Assembly: GCF_945957345.1 (NCBI RefSeq)
Contig: NZ_CAMFKW010000025.1
Span: forward strand, 1 to 64,000
Length of the DNA: 64,000 nt
Direction of reading: 5' to 3'
Origin: an uncultured Allobosea sp.
GTDB lineage: Bacteria > Pseudomonadota > Alphaproteobacteria > Rhizobiales > Beijerinckiaceae
Shown here: positions 8,767 through 17,278 of the stretch, in pieces
Layout of the letters: each line of letters opens with the position of its first letter
Numbering within the stretch: the stretch's first letter is position 1
Position numbers and translations under genes: made by a program
Notes under the pieces: generated by a model
What the model was told of the DNA's origin: nothing
Database searches by the model: none
What the model saw: the letters and a program-made list of their open reading frames with translations, nothing else

Positions 8767-9971
8767 GGCGCATTGCCGTTACGGGCCTTGGCGCCGTATC
8801 CCCGGCGGGATTGACCATGGCGGCGACCTGGCAGCGCGTCGCTGCCGGGGAGACAGCGATCGGGCCGCTGGTGCTGCCGCGCACGGATAATCCTCCCTGT
8901 CCGATCGCCGCGCAGGTTCTGGATTTCGATGCCAATGCTCATTTCACGGCCAAGCAGCTCGGGGCGCTCGATCGCATCGCGCAGTTCGCGGTCGTCGCCG
9001 CGCGGGAGGCGGTCGCGGATGCGGGGTTCGAACGCGGTGATCCGGCGCTCACGCAGGCGGATGTGATCATCGGCGTCGGCGTCGGCGGTATGAACACGGT
9101 GGATGACAGCTTTTACCGGATCTATGCCGAGCAGGCGCGCGGGGTCCACCCGCTCACGGTACCCAAGCTGATGGCCAATGCGTCCGCGAGCCAGATCTCG
9201 ATGGATCTCGGCCTGCGCGGCAACACGTTCGCGGTGGCGAGCGCCTGCGCTTCGGGAACCCATGCGCTGGGCCTGGCCTTCCGATCCATCCTGCACGGCG
9301 ATTGCGACGTCGCCCTTGCTGGAGGCGCCGAAGCCTGCATCACGCACGGCACGCTGGTCGCCTGGAATGCGCTGCGGATCCTGTCGCGCGACACTTGCCG
9401 GCCGTTCTCGCGCAACCGCAGCGGCCTGGTGCTGGGGGAGGGCAGTGCGATCCTGGTCCTCGAGGAATGGGAACGGGCCGTGGCGCGCGGCGCGCGCATC
9501 TATGCCGAGATCGTTGGCTTCGCCGGGAATGCCGATGCGGGCGATCTGACCTCTCCCGACCAGCACGGCGCGGAGATGGCGATGCGGCGCGCCATGGCCA
9601 GTGCCGGCATCGCGCCTGAAGATATCGATTACATCAATGCCCATGGCACGGGGACCTTGATGAACGACGCCATCGAAAGCAGGGCGATCCGCGCGATCTT
9701 CCCAGGGGAGCGCCTGCCGTTGGTCTCGTCGACGAAGGGGGTGCTCGGCCATAGCCTGGGCGCTGCCGGGGCGTTCGAGGCGCTGGTCACGACGCTCGCG
9801 CTGCATCACCAGGTCGTGCCGCCGACGGCGAACTGCACCGAGCCGGACGAGGAATGCGGGCTTGACGTCGTGCCCGAAGGGCCGCGGCAGGTCGCCGTCA
9901 GGCATGCATTGTCGAACTCGTTCGCGTTCGGCGGCCTGAATGCCGTGCTGGCGTTCCGGCGCCACGCTTAA
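8763..9971 (+). CDS. Beta-ketoacyl-ACP synthase (FabF/NodE-like)
   Basis: A 402-aa condensing enzyme that elongates acyl-ACP with malonyl-ACP. The catalytic triad is visible: Cys162 (SACASGTHA), His294 (NAHGTGT) and His330 (LGHSLGAAG), with Lys325 in STKG. The start is a GTG overlapping the ACP stop. It is full length for KAS II. Segments such as LRILSRDTCRPFSRNRSGLVLGEG and YINAHGTGTLMNDAIE resemble NodE as closely as FabF, judged by eye. No dehydratase, reductase or acyltransferase gene accompanies the pair, so it probably draws on the general fatty acid machinery and supplies a modified chain for a lipid or signal. Confidence 0.88.
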   Translation: MRRIAVTGLGAVSPAGLTMAATWQRVAAGETAIGPLVLPRTDNPPCPIAAQVLDFDANAHFTAKQLGALDRIAQFAVVAAREAVADAGFERGDPALTQADVIIGVGVGGMNTVDDSFYRIYAEQARGVHPLTVPKLMANASASQISMDLGLRGNTFAVASACASGTHALGLAFRSILHGDCDVALAGGAEACITHGTLVAWNALRILSRDTCRPFSRNRSGLVLGEGSAILVLEEWERAVARGARIYAEIVGFAGNADAGDLTSPDQHGAEMAMRRAMASAGIAPEDIDYINAHGTGTLMNDAIESRAIRAIFPGERLPLVSSTKGVLGHSLGAAGAFEALVTTLALHHQVVPPTANCTEPDEECGLDVVPEGPRQVAVRHALSNSFAFGGLNAVLAFRRHA

Positions 9972-10102
9972 GCGCGACCCTCCGGGCTTGGACGGTTCCA
10001 GCCCGGAGAGTCATCCGCTTTCCAACGTCCTCGGGACAGGCAGGGCAGGTCGCGACTGCCGCAGCCAGGCGGCCTTTCGGTCGCGGGATCGGGCTATTGC
10101 AC

Positions 10103-10128
10103 ATCGCATAAGTAAATGCTTATGTGAT
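10103..10128. promoter_or_regulatory. Probable ArsR-family operator
   Basis: Inverted repeat ATCGCATAAG (10103-10112), spacer TAAATG, CTTATGTGAT (10119-10128), ending 3 bases before the ATG of the regulator gene. Arms match at 9 of 10 positions. The AT-rich, dyad-symmetric layout and position are typical of autoregulatory ArsR/SmtB sites. Repressor binding there would block initiation or translation of the regulator and the coupled gene. Confidence 0.6.
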
Positions 10129-10131
10129 GCC

Positions 10132-10446
10132 ATGATCGAGAACGAGATCTTCAAGGCGCTGGCCGACCCGACCCGCCGCACCATCCTCGACAAGCTGGCT
10201 GCGAGCAGCATGAACGCGAGCGCGCTGCGCGAGGGCATGGTGATCAGCCAGCCGGCGATGTCGCAGCATCTCGCCGTGTTGCGCGGCGCCGGCCTCGTCC
10301 GCGAGGAGCGGAAAGGGCGCTTCGTGAACTACCGGGTCGATCCGGAGGGGCTCGCTCTGGTCGCGCGATGGCTGACGAAATACCGCGCCTTCTGGCCGGA
10401 GCGGATCGGCGATCTCAGGACCTTGCTCAAGGAGATGGATCAATGA
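10132..10446 (+). CDS. ArsR family transcriptional regulator
   Basis: A 104-aa winged-helix regulator. The helix-turn-helix is clear: IFKALADPTRRTILDKLAASSMNASALREGMVISQPAMSQHLAVLRGAGLVREERKGRFVNYRV, with QPAMSQHL as recognition helix. It lacks the CVC metal-binding motif of ArsR/SmtB metal sensors, so it belongs to the metal-independent group that usually controls an adjacent AHSA1/SRPBCC gene. The stop overlaps the next start (ATGA). The perfect dyad just upstream suggests autorepression. Confidence 0.9.
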   Translation: MIENEIFKALADPTRRTILDKLAASSMNASALREGMVISQPAMSQHLAVLRGAGLVREERKGRFVNYRVDPEGLALVARWLTKYRAFWPERIGDLRTLLKEMDQ

Positions 10447-10799
10447 GCGGTGACGACAGCGAAGCGGCGATTGACCCTCTCGTTTTCGCGTTCCAGTTCG
10501 ATGAACCGCCCGAGAAGCTCTGGCGCGCCATCACTACGCCTGGCCTGCGCGAGCATTGGCTGCCCGACGCGGAGCTTGCTGATCCAGAGCCGAGCATCGT
10601 CACCCCGGGGGAGGCGCTCCGCTACCGGATGCGCGACAGCGAGCCGCCCTTTCTGGAAAGCGTGGTCACGTTCCGGATCGACGCCAGCGAGGCCGGCGGA
10701 AGCAGCCTGCATGTGATCCATGAACTGACCGATCGCCATGTCGGCCTGGAGCTGATCCCGGCGAACAGCAATGCGCCGCCGCTGATGCGCGCTGCCTGA
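10443..10799 (+). CDS. SRPBCC (AHSA1-like) domain protein
   Basis: A 118-aa protein of the START/SRPBCC superfamily, AHSA1 branch. It shows the typical opening FQFDEPPEKLWRAITTPGLREHWL and a later GSSLHVIHELTD strand. Members bind hydrophobic ligands or act on Hsp90-type partners; the ligand is unknown. It is co-translated with the ArsR gene through a 4-base overlap, a common pairing in which the regulator controls the ligand-binding protein. The last residues after HELTD are shorter than in many members. Confidence 0.8.
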   Translation: MSGDDSEAAIDPLVFAFQFDEPPEKLWRAITTPGLREHWLPDAELADPEPSIVTPGEALRYRMRDSEPPFLESVVTFRIDASEAGGSSLHVIHELTDRHVGLELIPANSNAPPLMRAA

Positions 10800-10848
10800 G
10801 GCGGCGCGAACCACAAGCCTATCCATTCCCTAGATTTGGAGGTCGCCG

Positions 10849-11460
10849 ATGCGCGAAGCGATGCAACTCGTCCCTATGGTCGTCGAGCAGTCGAGCCGCG
10901 GAGAACGCTCGTTCGACATCTACTCGCGGCTGCTGCGCGAGCGGATCATCTTCCTCAACGGTGAGGTCAATGACGCGATGAGCGCGCTGGTCTGCGCGCA
11001 GCTCCTGTTCCTGGAGGCAGAGAATCCGAAGAAGCCGATCCATCTCTACATCAACTCGCCGGGCGGCGTGGTGACCAGCGGCTTCGCCATGTACGACACG
11101 ATGCGCTACATCCGCTCGCCCGTGCATACGCTGTGCATGGGCACGGCGCGCTCGATGGGCTCGTTCCTGCTGATGGCGGGGGAGCCGGGCGAGCGCGGGG
11201 CGCTGCCCAATGCGAGCCTGCATGTCCATCAGCCGCTTGGCGGCTTCCAGGGGCAGGCTTCCGACATCTTCATCCATGCCGAGGAGATGCGGCAGACCAA
11301 GCATCGCCTGACCCGGCTCTATGCCGAGCATTGCGGGCGCAGCTACGAGGAGGTCGAGCGTACGCTCGACCGCGACCGCTTCATGACGGCGGAGGAAGCC
11401 CTGGAGTGGGGCCTGATCGACCGGATCGTCCACCGAATGGAGGAACCGGCCGCCGCGTGA
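10849..11460 (+). CDS. clpP: ATP-dependent Clp protease proteolytic subunit (ClpP paralogue)
   Basis: A 203-aa ClpP-type serine peptidase that would form a tetradecameric chamber with a ClpA/ClpX ATPase. The catalytic residues are Ser102 ([10 protein letters not shown]), His127 (LHVHQPLGG) and Asp176 (LDRDRFMT). Around the nucleophile the usual GQAASMGA is replaced by GTARSMGS, and MIHQP by HVHQP, so it is a divergent paralogue. No clpX or tig is adjacent, unlike the main clpP. A GGAGG ribosome site lies 7 bases before the ATG. It may be a stress or condition-specific isoform. Confidence 0.9.
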   Translation: MREAMQLVPMVVEQSSRGERSFDIYSRLLRERIIFLNGEVNDAMSALVCAQLLFLEAENPKKPIHLYINSPGGVVTSGFAMYDTMRYIRSPVHTLCMGTARSMGSFLLMAGEPGERGALPNASLHVHQPLGGFQGQASDIFIHAEEMRQTKHRLTRLYAEHCGRSYEEVERTLDRDRFMTAEEALEWGLIDRIVHRMEEPAAA

Positions 11461-11480
11461 GCGGCCGGCTGCTGTCGCCT
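11446..11480 (+). terminator. Possible terminator overlapping the clpP stop
   Basis: CCGGCCGC (11446-11453) pairs with GCGGCCGG (11461-11468) across the stop codon, followed after some 13 bases by ATTTTT. The T run is not immediate, so the assignment is weak. It lies between convergent clpP and the MetX-like gene. Confidence 0.35.
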
Positions 11481-12657
11481 ATTTTTCCAGGAAAGCCCGG
11501 ATCGCGCCTTCGGCCTGCTTCATCGACATCACGCCGTCGAGATGGCCGCGGCTGCCGTCGATCGTGACATGGGTAATATCGCGCCCGGCATCTTTCGCTG
11601 CCTTCAGCGTGCGTTCGACCGCGTCCGGCGTGAAGACCAGATCCTTCGGCTGGGTGATGTAAAGCATCGGCGCCTTGATCTTCGCCATGCCGTCAGCAAG
11701 CGAGGTGCCGCCGGCCGTGAAGAGCTGGTTCGCCTTGACCAGATAGAGGAAATGGTTGGCGTCCGAGACCTTGGCGCGAGCCATGCCGGCATTGTCGAGC
11801 ACGCTCTGGACCTGGAACTTGTTGGCGAGCGCCTTGCCGGGCTCCTCGCCCTCCTTGGCCGGGCGACGGCCGAAGGTGGCGTTGGCCCAGTCCTGGTGGT
11901 TCGCCTGCAGCGTCACCGCGGTCAGCGCCTTGGCGAGGCCAGCCAGCGGCGGGGTCTTGCCGTAGTAATCGCCATTGTTCCAATTGGGATCGACGAGGAT
12001 GGGAGCGGCCCAGATGTCGAGCCAGGCTATCAGCATCGCGTCGGCCTCGCCGGCGCCGATCACCGGCATGGCTTTCGCGACCATCTCGGGATGGCTCGCC
12101 GCCCATTCGAAAGTCTGGAGCGAGCCCATCGAGGGGCCGGCGACGAGCGCGAGCTTCTTGATCCCGAGGTTCTCGACCAGCGCTTTCTGGACCTCGACGA
12201 AGTCGCGGACCGTGACGACGGGGAAGTCGAGCCCATAGGGCTTGCCGGTGTCAGGATTGGTCGAGGCCGGGCCGGTCGTGATGGTCTTGGGGTCGCCGGT
12301 GCTCAGGTTCACCAGCGTGTCCGAGGAGAGGACGAAATATTTGTTGGTGTCGATCGCCTTGCCTGGGCCGATGATCGCATCCCAATAGCCGGGCGCTGCA
12401 TCGGCCGCGGCATATTTGCCGGCGGCATGCGAGTTGCCGGAGAAGAAATGGCAGATCAGCACGGCGTTGGACTTGTCGGCGTTGAGCGCGCCGTAACTCT
12501 CCCAGCCGACGCGGACATTCTTCAGCGTGCGTCCGCTCTGGGTGGTGAAGCTCGGGAGTTCGAAGACCTTCTTCTCGACTGCCAGATCCTGCGCTTCGGC
12601 CATGCCTGCCGTCATCCATCCTGCGAGCGCCAAAGCACCCATGATCCACATCTTCAT
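11479..12657 (-). CDS. Exported alpha/beta hydrolase related to homoserine O-acetyltransferase (MetX-like)
   Basis: A 392-aa alpha/beta hydrolase with the MetX-type layout. The nucleophile is Ser176 in AGPSMGSLQTFEWA, a probable acid is Asp339 in PKDLVFTPD, and His372 is in SRGHLDG. MetX hallmarks such as GGSMGGMQ are altered, and a Trp/Asn-rich segment (DPNWNNGDYYG) replaces part of the lid. Residues 1-22 form a signal peptide (ALALAGWMTAGMAEA-Q), so it is probably periplasmic and not the methionine enzyme. The substrate is unknown; an esterase or acyltransferase role is plausible. Confidence 0.82.
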   Translation of the reverse strand: MKMWIMGALALAGWMTAGMAEAQDLAVEKKVFELPSFTTQSGRTLKNVRVGWESYGALNADKSNAVLICHFFSGNSHAAGKYAAADAAPGYWDAIIGPGKAIDTNKYFVLSSDTLVNLSTGDPKTITTGPASTNPDTGKPYGLDFPVVTVRDFVEVQKALVENLGIKKLALVAGPSMGSLQTFEWAASHPEMVAKAMPVIGAGEADAMLIAWLDIWAAPILVDPNWNNGDYYGKTPPLAGLAKALTAVTLQANHQDWANATFGRRPAKEGEEPGKALANKFQVQSVLDNAGMARAKVSDANHFLYLVKANQLFTAGGTSLADGMAKIKAPMLYITQPKDLVFTPDAVERTLKAAKDAGRDITHVTIDGSRGHLDGVMSMKQAEGAIRAFLEK

Positions 12658-12734
12658 CGCCGCATCCTTCCCGCTGCCGCAATACGTCCGGCCGCATCAG
12701 AGCGGATTTCCGACGATCGCGAAAGGGCTGGGGA

Positions 12735-14489
12735 TCAGCGCGTGAACTGCGTCGGCACGAGGGAGGCGCCGGCCGGGCTGAGGAGAGTTTCGGGCTCGAT
12801 GTCGAAGGCTGGAGCGTCGACCGGCCCCTTGAGCACGAAGGGCAGCTTCAGGGCGCCGTTCGCGGAGGCGAGCAGCGCGGTCATGTCGAGGATGCGGGTG
12901 CGCAACGAGGCGCTGCCGGCGAGGTTGAAGCGGTAGTTCGAGCCGTTCATCTGCGCCTCGGTCAGGGCGAGCAGGCCGCCGGCGATGCCGGCGTTGGCGG
13001 TGATGGTCTCGAAGGGCGTCTTGCCCTGCCGCCAGTCGCGCAGGGCCAGGGCCGGGCTGCGCTCGGCGCGGCGGAGCATTTCGCTGAAAGCCATGCCGTC
13101 GATTTCACCTTGCCGGGCTGCGAGATTGACGCGGCCGGTGAGCGAGCCGATCAGCTCGTCGAAGGTGCGGCCGACACCGTCGAGGGTGAGCTGCGCAGCG
13201 CCCGTGCCGCTCAGGCGTGCCAGTTGCGGCAGGTCGGACGCAGCTTGCCCGATATTGACCTTGTCGAGGCCGGCCTGAACCTTGACATCGACGCCGGCTG
13301 GAGCGGCGACGGCGAGAAAACGGCTCTTGACGTTGCCGCCATAAGCACTCGCACGGAGCAGCCCGGTCTCGAAACGGCCCTTCTTGACCAGCAGATAGGT
13401 CGCGACATCCGCTAGGCGCGCTCCTTTCAGGCGAGCGGCATCGACCGAGATGCGCAGGTCGATGTCGCGGGCGGTCCAGGCATCCAGGTCCAGAGGCGTG
13501 GCGTCTGCGGCATCGACTGTCGGGATCGGCAGGCGATCGACGAGGCGGCCGAGATCGAGCGTTGCGCCGGCCAGCGTACCCGACAGCGCAAAGCGGCCGC
13601 CGGCTTCCGCGAGCTTCATGACGCCGTCGAGGCGCTCGCCGTCGAGATTGACGACGGCATTGTTGAACGACACCTCGCGCGGCTTCACCTGGATATCCGC
13701 GGAAATGGCAACGGCTCCGAGAGCCGACGCCAATCGCGATTCCTCGCCGAACCAACCGAGCAACTGCGGAAGTGCCGGCGTGGAGAGCGCGAGAAGGCCG
13801 CTGATCACCGGGTCGCCCGGGCCTGAGCGGGTGCCTTCGAAACGCAGCTTCAGCAAGGAAGAGGTTGCCGAGAGCGCCGCCTTCGCGCTGCCACCGACCA
13901 TCGGCCAGAGCAGGCTGATCTCGGTCGGTGTTCCCCGCCAGTTCAGAGAGCCGGACAGGGCCAGCGGGTCGTTTCGCTCGCGCTCGTCGACGACGAGGTC
14001 GAGATCGCGCACGACGCTCTGGATCGCGCCGTTCGCCCGCAAGAAGACCGAGCCCGCGCGGATGACGACCTTGCTCTGGCTCTGCAGGCGCTCGAATTCG
14101 GCGAGCGGCGTCGCAAGCCAGTCGGTGAGACCGTCGCTTCCGGCGGGAACGGCAACATCGATCCGCGGCGCGATGAGATCGACCCGGTCGAAGCTGATGC
14201 GTCCGCCCAGGAGCGGCAGAAGGCGCAATTGCGCCTTGACCCTCACAGCCTCTCCCGCGAGCGCACTGTCGCGCTGGGCGAAGACGACCTGAGACAGGCT
14301 GATCCGGGGTAGTGGCAGGAAGGCGATCTCGGCGCGATCGAGCGTCTTGACGACGAAGCCGGTCCGCTCCTCGATCGCGCGGACAGCCGCGCGCTGGACG
14401 CGACCGAGCGCGACGTCCCACGACTGCAACCCGAGCAAGCCGATGGCGACGACGAAGCCGAAAGCGAGAATCGCAGCGCGTCTGGTCAT
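12735..14489 (-). CDS. AsmA family protein
   Basis: A 584-aa protein of the AsmA/TamB-like group, which are inner-membrane anchored periplasmic proteins linked to phospholipid or outer-membrane homeostasis. One N-terminal membrane segment (AAILAFGFVVAIGLLGLQ) is followed by a periplasmic part with repeated beta-rich blocks. The C-terminal AsmA-like block includes TGAAQLTLDGVGRTFDELIGSLTGRVNLAARQGEIDGM. The ATG giving MTRRAAIL has GGAAG close upstream; a GTG at 14507 would add six residues. A 77-base gap separates it from its own start to the 12657 gene's stop side. Its exact job is unknown. Confidence 0.85.
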   Translation of the reverse strand: MTRRAAILAFGFVVAIGLLGLQSWDVALGRVQRAAVRAIEERTGFVVKTLDRAEIAFLPLPRISLSQVVFAQRDSALAGEAVRVKAQLRLLPLLGGRISFDRVDLIAPRIDVAVPAGSDGLTDWLATPLAEFERLQSQSKVVIRAGSVFLRANGAIQSVVRDLDLVVDERERNDPLALSGSLNWRGTPTEISLLWPMVGGSAKAALSATSSLLKLRFEGTRSGPGDPVISGLLALSTPALPQLLGWFGEESRLASALGAVAISADIQVKPREVSFNNAVVNLDGERLDGVMKLAEAGGRFALSGTLAGATLDLGRLVDRLPIPTVDAADATPLDLDAWTARDIDLRISVDAARLKGARLADVATYLLVKKGRFETGLLRASAYGGNVKSRFLAVAAPAGVDVKVQAGLDKVNIGQAASDLPQLARLSGTGAAQLTLDGVGRTFDELIGSLTGRVNLAARQGEIDGMAFSEMLRRAERSPALALRDWRQGKTPFETITANAGIAGGLLALTEAQMNGSNYRFNLAGSASLRTRILDMTALLASANGALKLPFVLKGPVDAPAFDIEPETLLSPAGASLVPTQFTR

Positions 14490-14585
14490 GGACTTCCGAA
14501 TCGGCACCGGGCCGAAAGTCAGCCAGCCCCCTGGCGGGACAGGGTTTAGGCCGATGCGGAGGGCTTGTCGAGGCTGGAAAGCCGG

Positions 14586-16271
14586 CTATCCCGCCCGATC
14601 TGTGCCGGTTTTGGCCAGAATGAAGGCGGGATAGAGGCCGGCGAGGATGATCAGGAGCGCCGCCAGCGCGCCGTCCTCGAAAACGCCGCGCGACGCATGA
14701 CCGTAGACTACGGTCGCCAGCGTATCGACATTGAGCGGGCGCAGCAGCAGCGTCGCCGGCAATTCCTTGAGGCAGTCGACGAAGACGAGGAGCGCCGCTG
14801 CGGCGATGGCCGGCCGGGCCAGCGGCCAGTGGATGCGCCGCAGCACCTCCGGCCCGGCCGCCCCGAGCGCGCGGGCGGCGTCGTCGATCCGGGGCGAGAC
14901 ACGCGACAACCCGCTGTCTACGCCGGAGACCCCGATGGCGAGGAAGCGCACGGTATAGGCGATGACGAGTGCCGCTCCTGAACCGATCAGGATCAGGCCG
15001 GGCTTGAGGCCGAACAGGGCCGATGCGGCATCGGCCAGCAGATTGTCGAAGGCGGCAAGTGGGATCAGCAGGCCGAGCGCCAGCACGGTGCCAGGCACGG
15101 CATAGCCGAGGCTGGCGATGCGGGCGAGGGGCTTCAGCCAGGCCTCGCGGCCGATGCGGCAAGCGGTCGCGATCGCGAGCCCCAGCGTCACGACCAGAAC
15201 CGAGGCGAGCCCGGACAGCAAAAGGGCAGTGCCGAGAAGCTTGAGCAACGTTGCGTCGAGCTGTGCGAGGAGGCCGCGCTGCAGGATCTCGGTGACGAGA
15301 TAGCCGATCGGCATGGCGGCGCCGAACACGACGGGCACGGCGCAGGCGAAGGTGGCCAGCGCCGCGCGGCGCCCCCGCAACGGCCTGCGCGTCACCGGTC
15401 GGGGCTGGCGGACGGGCAGGGCGAAGCGGCGTTGCCCGCGCAGTTTCACTTCGATGAGGATCAGGGCGAAGACGATGACCAGCATGACGCAGGCGATCTG
15501 GGCGGCGCCGGGCAATGAGCCGCGATTGACCCAGGTCGTGTAGATCGAGAGCGTCAGCGACCTCACGCCGAGATACTCGGTGGCGCCGATGTCGTTCAGG
15601 GTCTCCAGCAGGACGAGCGTCAGGCCGGCGGCAAGAGCCGGGCGGGCGAGCGGCAGGCCGATGCGCCAGAACAGCCGGCCGGGGGCGGCTCCGAGATTGC
15701 GCGCCGCCTCGACGACGCTGGCGCCCTGCACACTGAACAGCGCGCGCGTGCTGAGATAGACGTAAGGGTAGAGGACGATCGCCATGATCGCGATCGCGCC
15801 CGGCAGGTTGCGCGGGTCGGGGAACCAGTAGTCTCGCAAGGAGCGCCAGCCGGTGGCGGTGCGCAATGCGCTCTGGAGCGGTCCCTGGAAGCCCAGGAAT
15901 TCAACGTAGATATAGGCGGTCAGATAGGTCGGCAGCGCCAGCGGCAGCACCAGCAGCCATTCGAACGAGCGCCGTCCCGCGAAATCGTATTGCGTCACCA
16001 GCCAGGCCGTGCCGACGCCGATGACGGCGCAGGCCGTGCCCACGCCGGCGAGGAGCAGCGTGGTCTGGACGAGGGCGGTGGGCAGGACATTGGCTGCGAG
16101 ATGGGGCCAGATCTCAGCCGCTTGTCGCGACGAGAACGCGGTCGCGACGAGCGCGAGCAGCGGCAGTGCCGCGAGTGCGGCTCCCCCGATCACGGCATAG
16201 GCAAAACGGGTCGACGGCCGCCATGGGAATGGCGACCGTCGTGCTGGCTTGAGCGGTTGGCTCAGGCTCAA
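14586..16271 (-). CDS. fbpB: Ferric iron ABC transporter permease (FbpB-like)
   Basis: A 561-aa permease with about twelve membrane segments, made of two fused BPD_transp_1 domains as in FbpB. Both EAA-type loops that contact the ATPase are visible: EAARNLGAAPGRLFWRIGLPLARPAL near residue 190-215 and DDAARALGAAGPEVLRRIHWPLARPAI near 470-500. The start is a TTG overlapping the stop of the upstream binding-protein gene (TTGA), so the two are translationally coupled. No ATPase gene lies downstream; the AsmA gene follows after about 100 bases. FbpC must be encoded elsewhere. Confidence 0.9.
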   Translation of the reverse strand: MSLSQPLKPARRSPFPWRPSTRFAYAVIGGAALAALPLLALVATAFSSRQAAEIWPHLAANVLPTALVQTTLLLAGVGTACAVIGVGTAWLVTQYDFAGRRSFEWLLVLPLALPTYLTAYIYVEFLGFQGPLQSALRTATGWRSLRDYWFPDPRNLPGAIAIMAIVLYPYVYLSTRALFSVQGASVVEAARNLGAAPGRLFWRIGLPLARPALAAGLTLVLLETLNDIGATEYLGVRSLTLSIYTTWVNRGSLPGAAQIACVMLVIVFALILIEVKLRGQRRFALPVRQPRPVTRRPLRGRRAALATFACAVPVVFGAAMPIGYLVTEILQRGLLAQLDATLLKLLGTALLLSGLASVLVVTLGLAIATACRIGREAWLKPLARIASLGYAVPGTVLALGLLIPLAAFDNLLADAASALFGLKPGLILIGSGAALVIAYTVRFLAIGVSGVDSGLSRVSPRIDDAARALGAAGPEVLRRIHWPLARPAIAAAALLVFVDCLKELPATLLLRPLNVDTLATVVYGHASRGVFEDGALAALLIILAGLYPAFILAKTGTDRAG

Positions 16272-17278
16272 TTGTCGAAGCCGACCTTGTCGACGAGATT
16301 CGCGGCGGCCTTGCGCTGCTTGGCGACCTCGGAGAGCGGCAGCTTGTCCGGCGTCACGGTGCCGAGCAGCTTGACGGCTGCGGAGTCGGTCACAGCCGCG
16401 TTGACCGGGAACTCGAAATTGCCGTTCGCGTAGAGCGCCTGTGCCTTGTCGCCGAGCATGTACTCGACCAGCTTGACCGCGTTCTCCTTGTTCGGAGCGT
16501 TCTTGGCGAGCGCAGCGGCCGAGACGTTCACATGCGTTCCGCCGCCGGCGAAGGTGGTCTTGAGCGGCTTGATCGCGTCGAACCAGCCCTTCTGCTCGTT
16601 CTTCGCCTCGCTCATCAGGCCGATATAGTAGGTGTTGATGATGGCGATGTCGCAGAGGCCGGACTGAATGTCGCGGGCGACGTCGCGGTCGCCGCCGCCG
16701 GGCTTGCGGGCGGCATTGGCGCGCAGGGCCTTGAGCCAGGTCTCGGTCTTCTCGGCGCCGTGATGCGCGAGATACGCCGCGAAGAGCGCGTTGTTATAGG
16801 GGTGCTGGCCGGCGCGGATGCAGAACTTGCCTTTCCATTTGGGGTCGGCGAGGTCCTCATAGGTGATCGCGTCCTGCTTGATGCGCTCCTTCGAGACCAC
16901 GACGACGCGGGCGCGCTTGGTCAGCGTGACCCAGTTGTTGTCCGGGCGAAGCTGCGCGGGGACGGTCTTGTCGACGAGCTCGGACTTGATCGGCTGGGTG
17001 ATGCCGGCATCGACCGCGGCGTTGATCTCGCCGACATCGACCATCAGCATGACGTCGGCCGGGCTGTTGGCGCCCTCGGCGCGGATGCGCTCCTGCAGGC
17101 CATCCTTCAGGAAGACCGCGTTGACCTTGATGCCGGTATCCCTGGTGAAGGCTTCCAGGACCGGGTTGAGCAGGGCGGGTTCGCGGGTGGTGTAGAGGTT
17201 CACGCCTTGCGCGAAGGCCGGGGCGGCCAGAAGGCAGGAGGACAGCGCCAGGGCGTGGAGATAGGTCTTTGCGATCAT
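16268..17278 (-). CDS. fbpA: Ferric iron ABC transporter substrate-binding protein (FbpA/FutA-like)
   Basis: A 336-aa periplasmic binding protein of the type that captures Fe3+ for the partner permease. Signal peptide residues 1-24 (ALALSSCLLAAPAFA-Q). The adjacent tyrosines Tyr217-Tyr218 (INTYYIG) are the conserved metal ligands of this family, and NLYTTRE opens the first lobe. The C-terminus (VGFDN) abuts the permease start. An AT-rich stretch with promoter-like hexamers lies upstream, and iron regulation is likely but not demonstrated. Confidence 0.93.
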   Translation of the reverse strand: MIAKTYLHALALSSCLLAAPAFAQGVNLYTTREPALLNPVLEAFTRDTGIKVNAVFLKDGLQERIRAEGANSPADVMLMVDVGEINAAVDAGITQPIKSELVDKTVPAQLRPDNNWVTLTKRARVVVVSKERIKQDAITYEDLADPKWKGKFCIRAGQHPYNNALFAAYLAHHGAEKTETWLKALRANAARKPGGGDRDVARDIQSGLCDIAIINTYYIGLMSEAKNEQKGWFDAIKPLKTTFAGGGTHVNVSAAALAKNAPNKENAVKLVEYMLGDKAQALYANGNFEFPVNAAVTDSAAVKLLGTVTPDKLPLSEVAKQRKAAANLVDKVGFDN

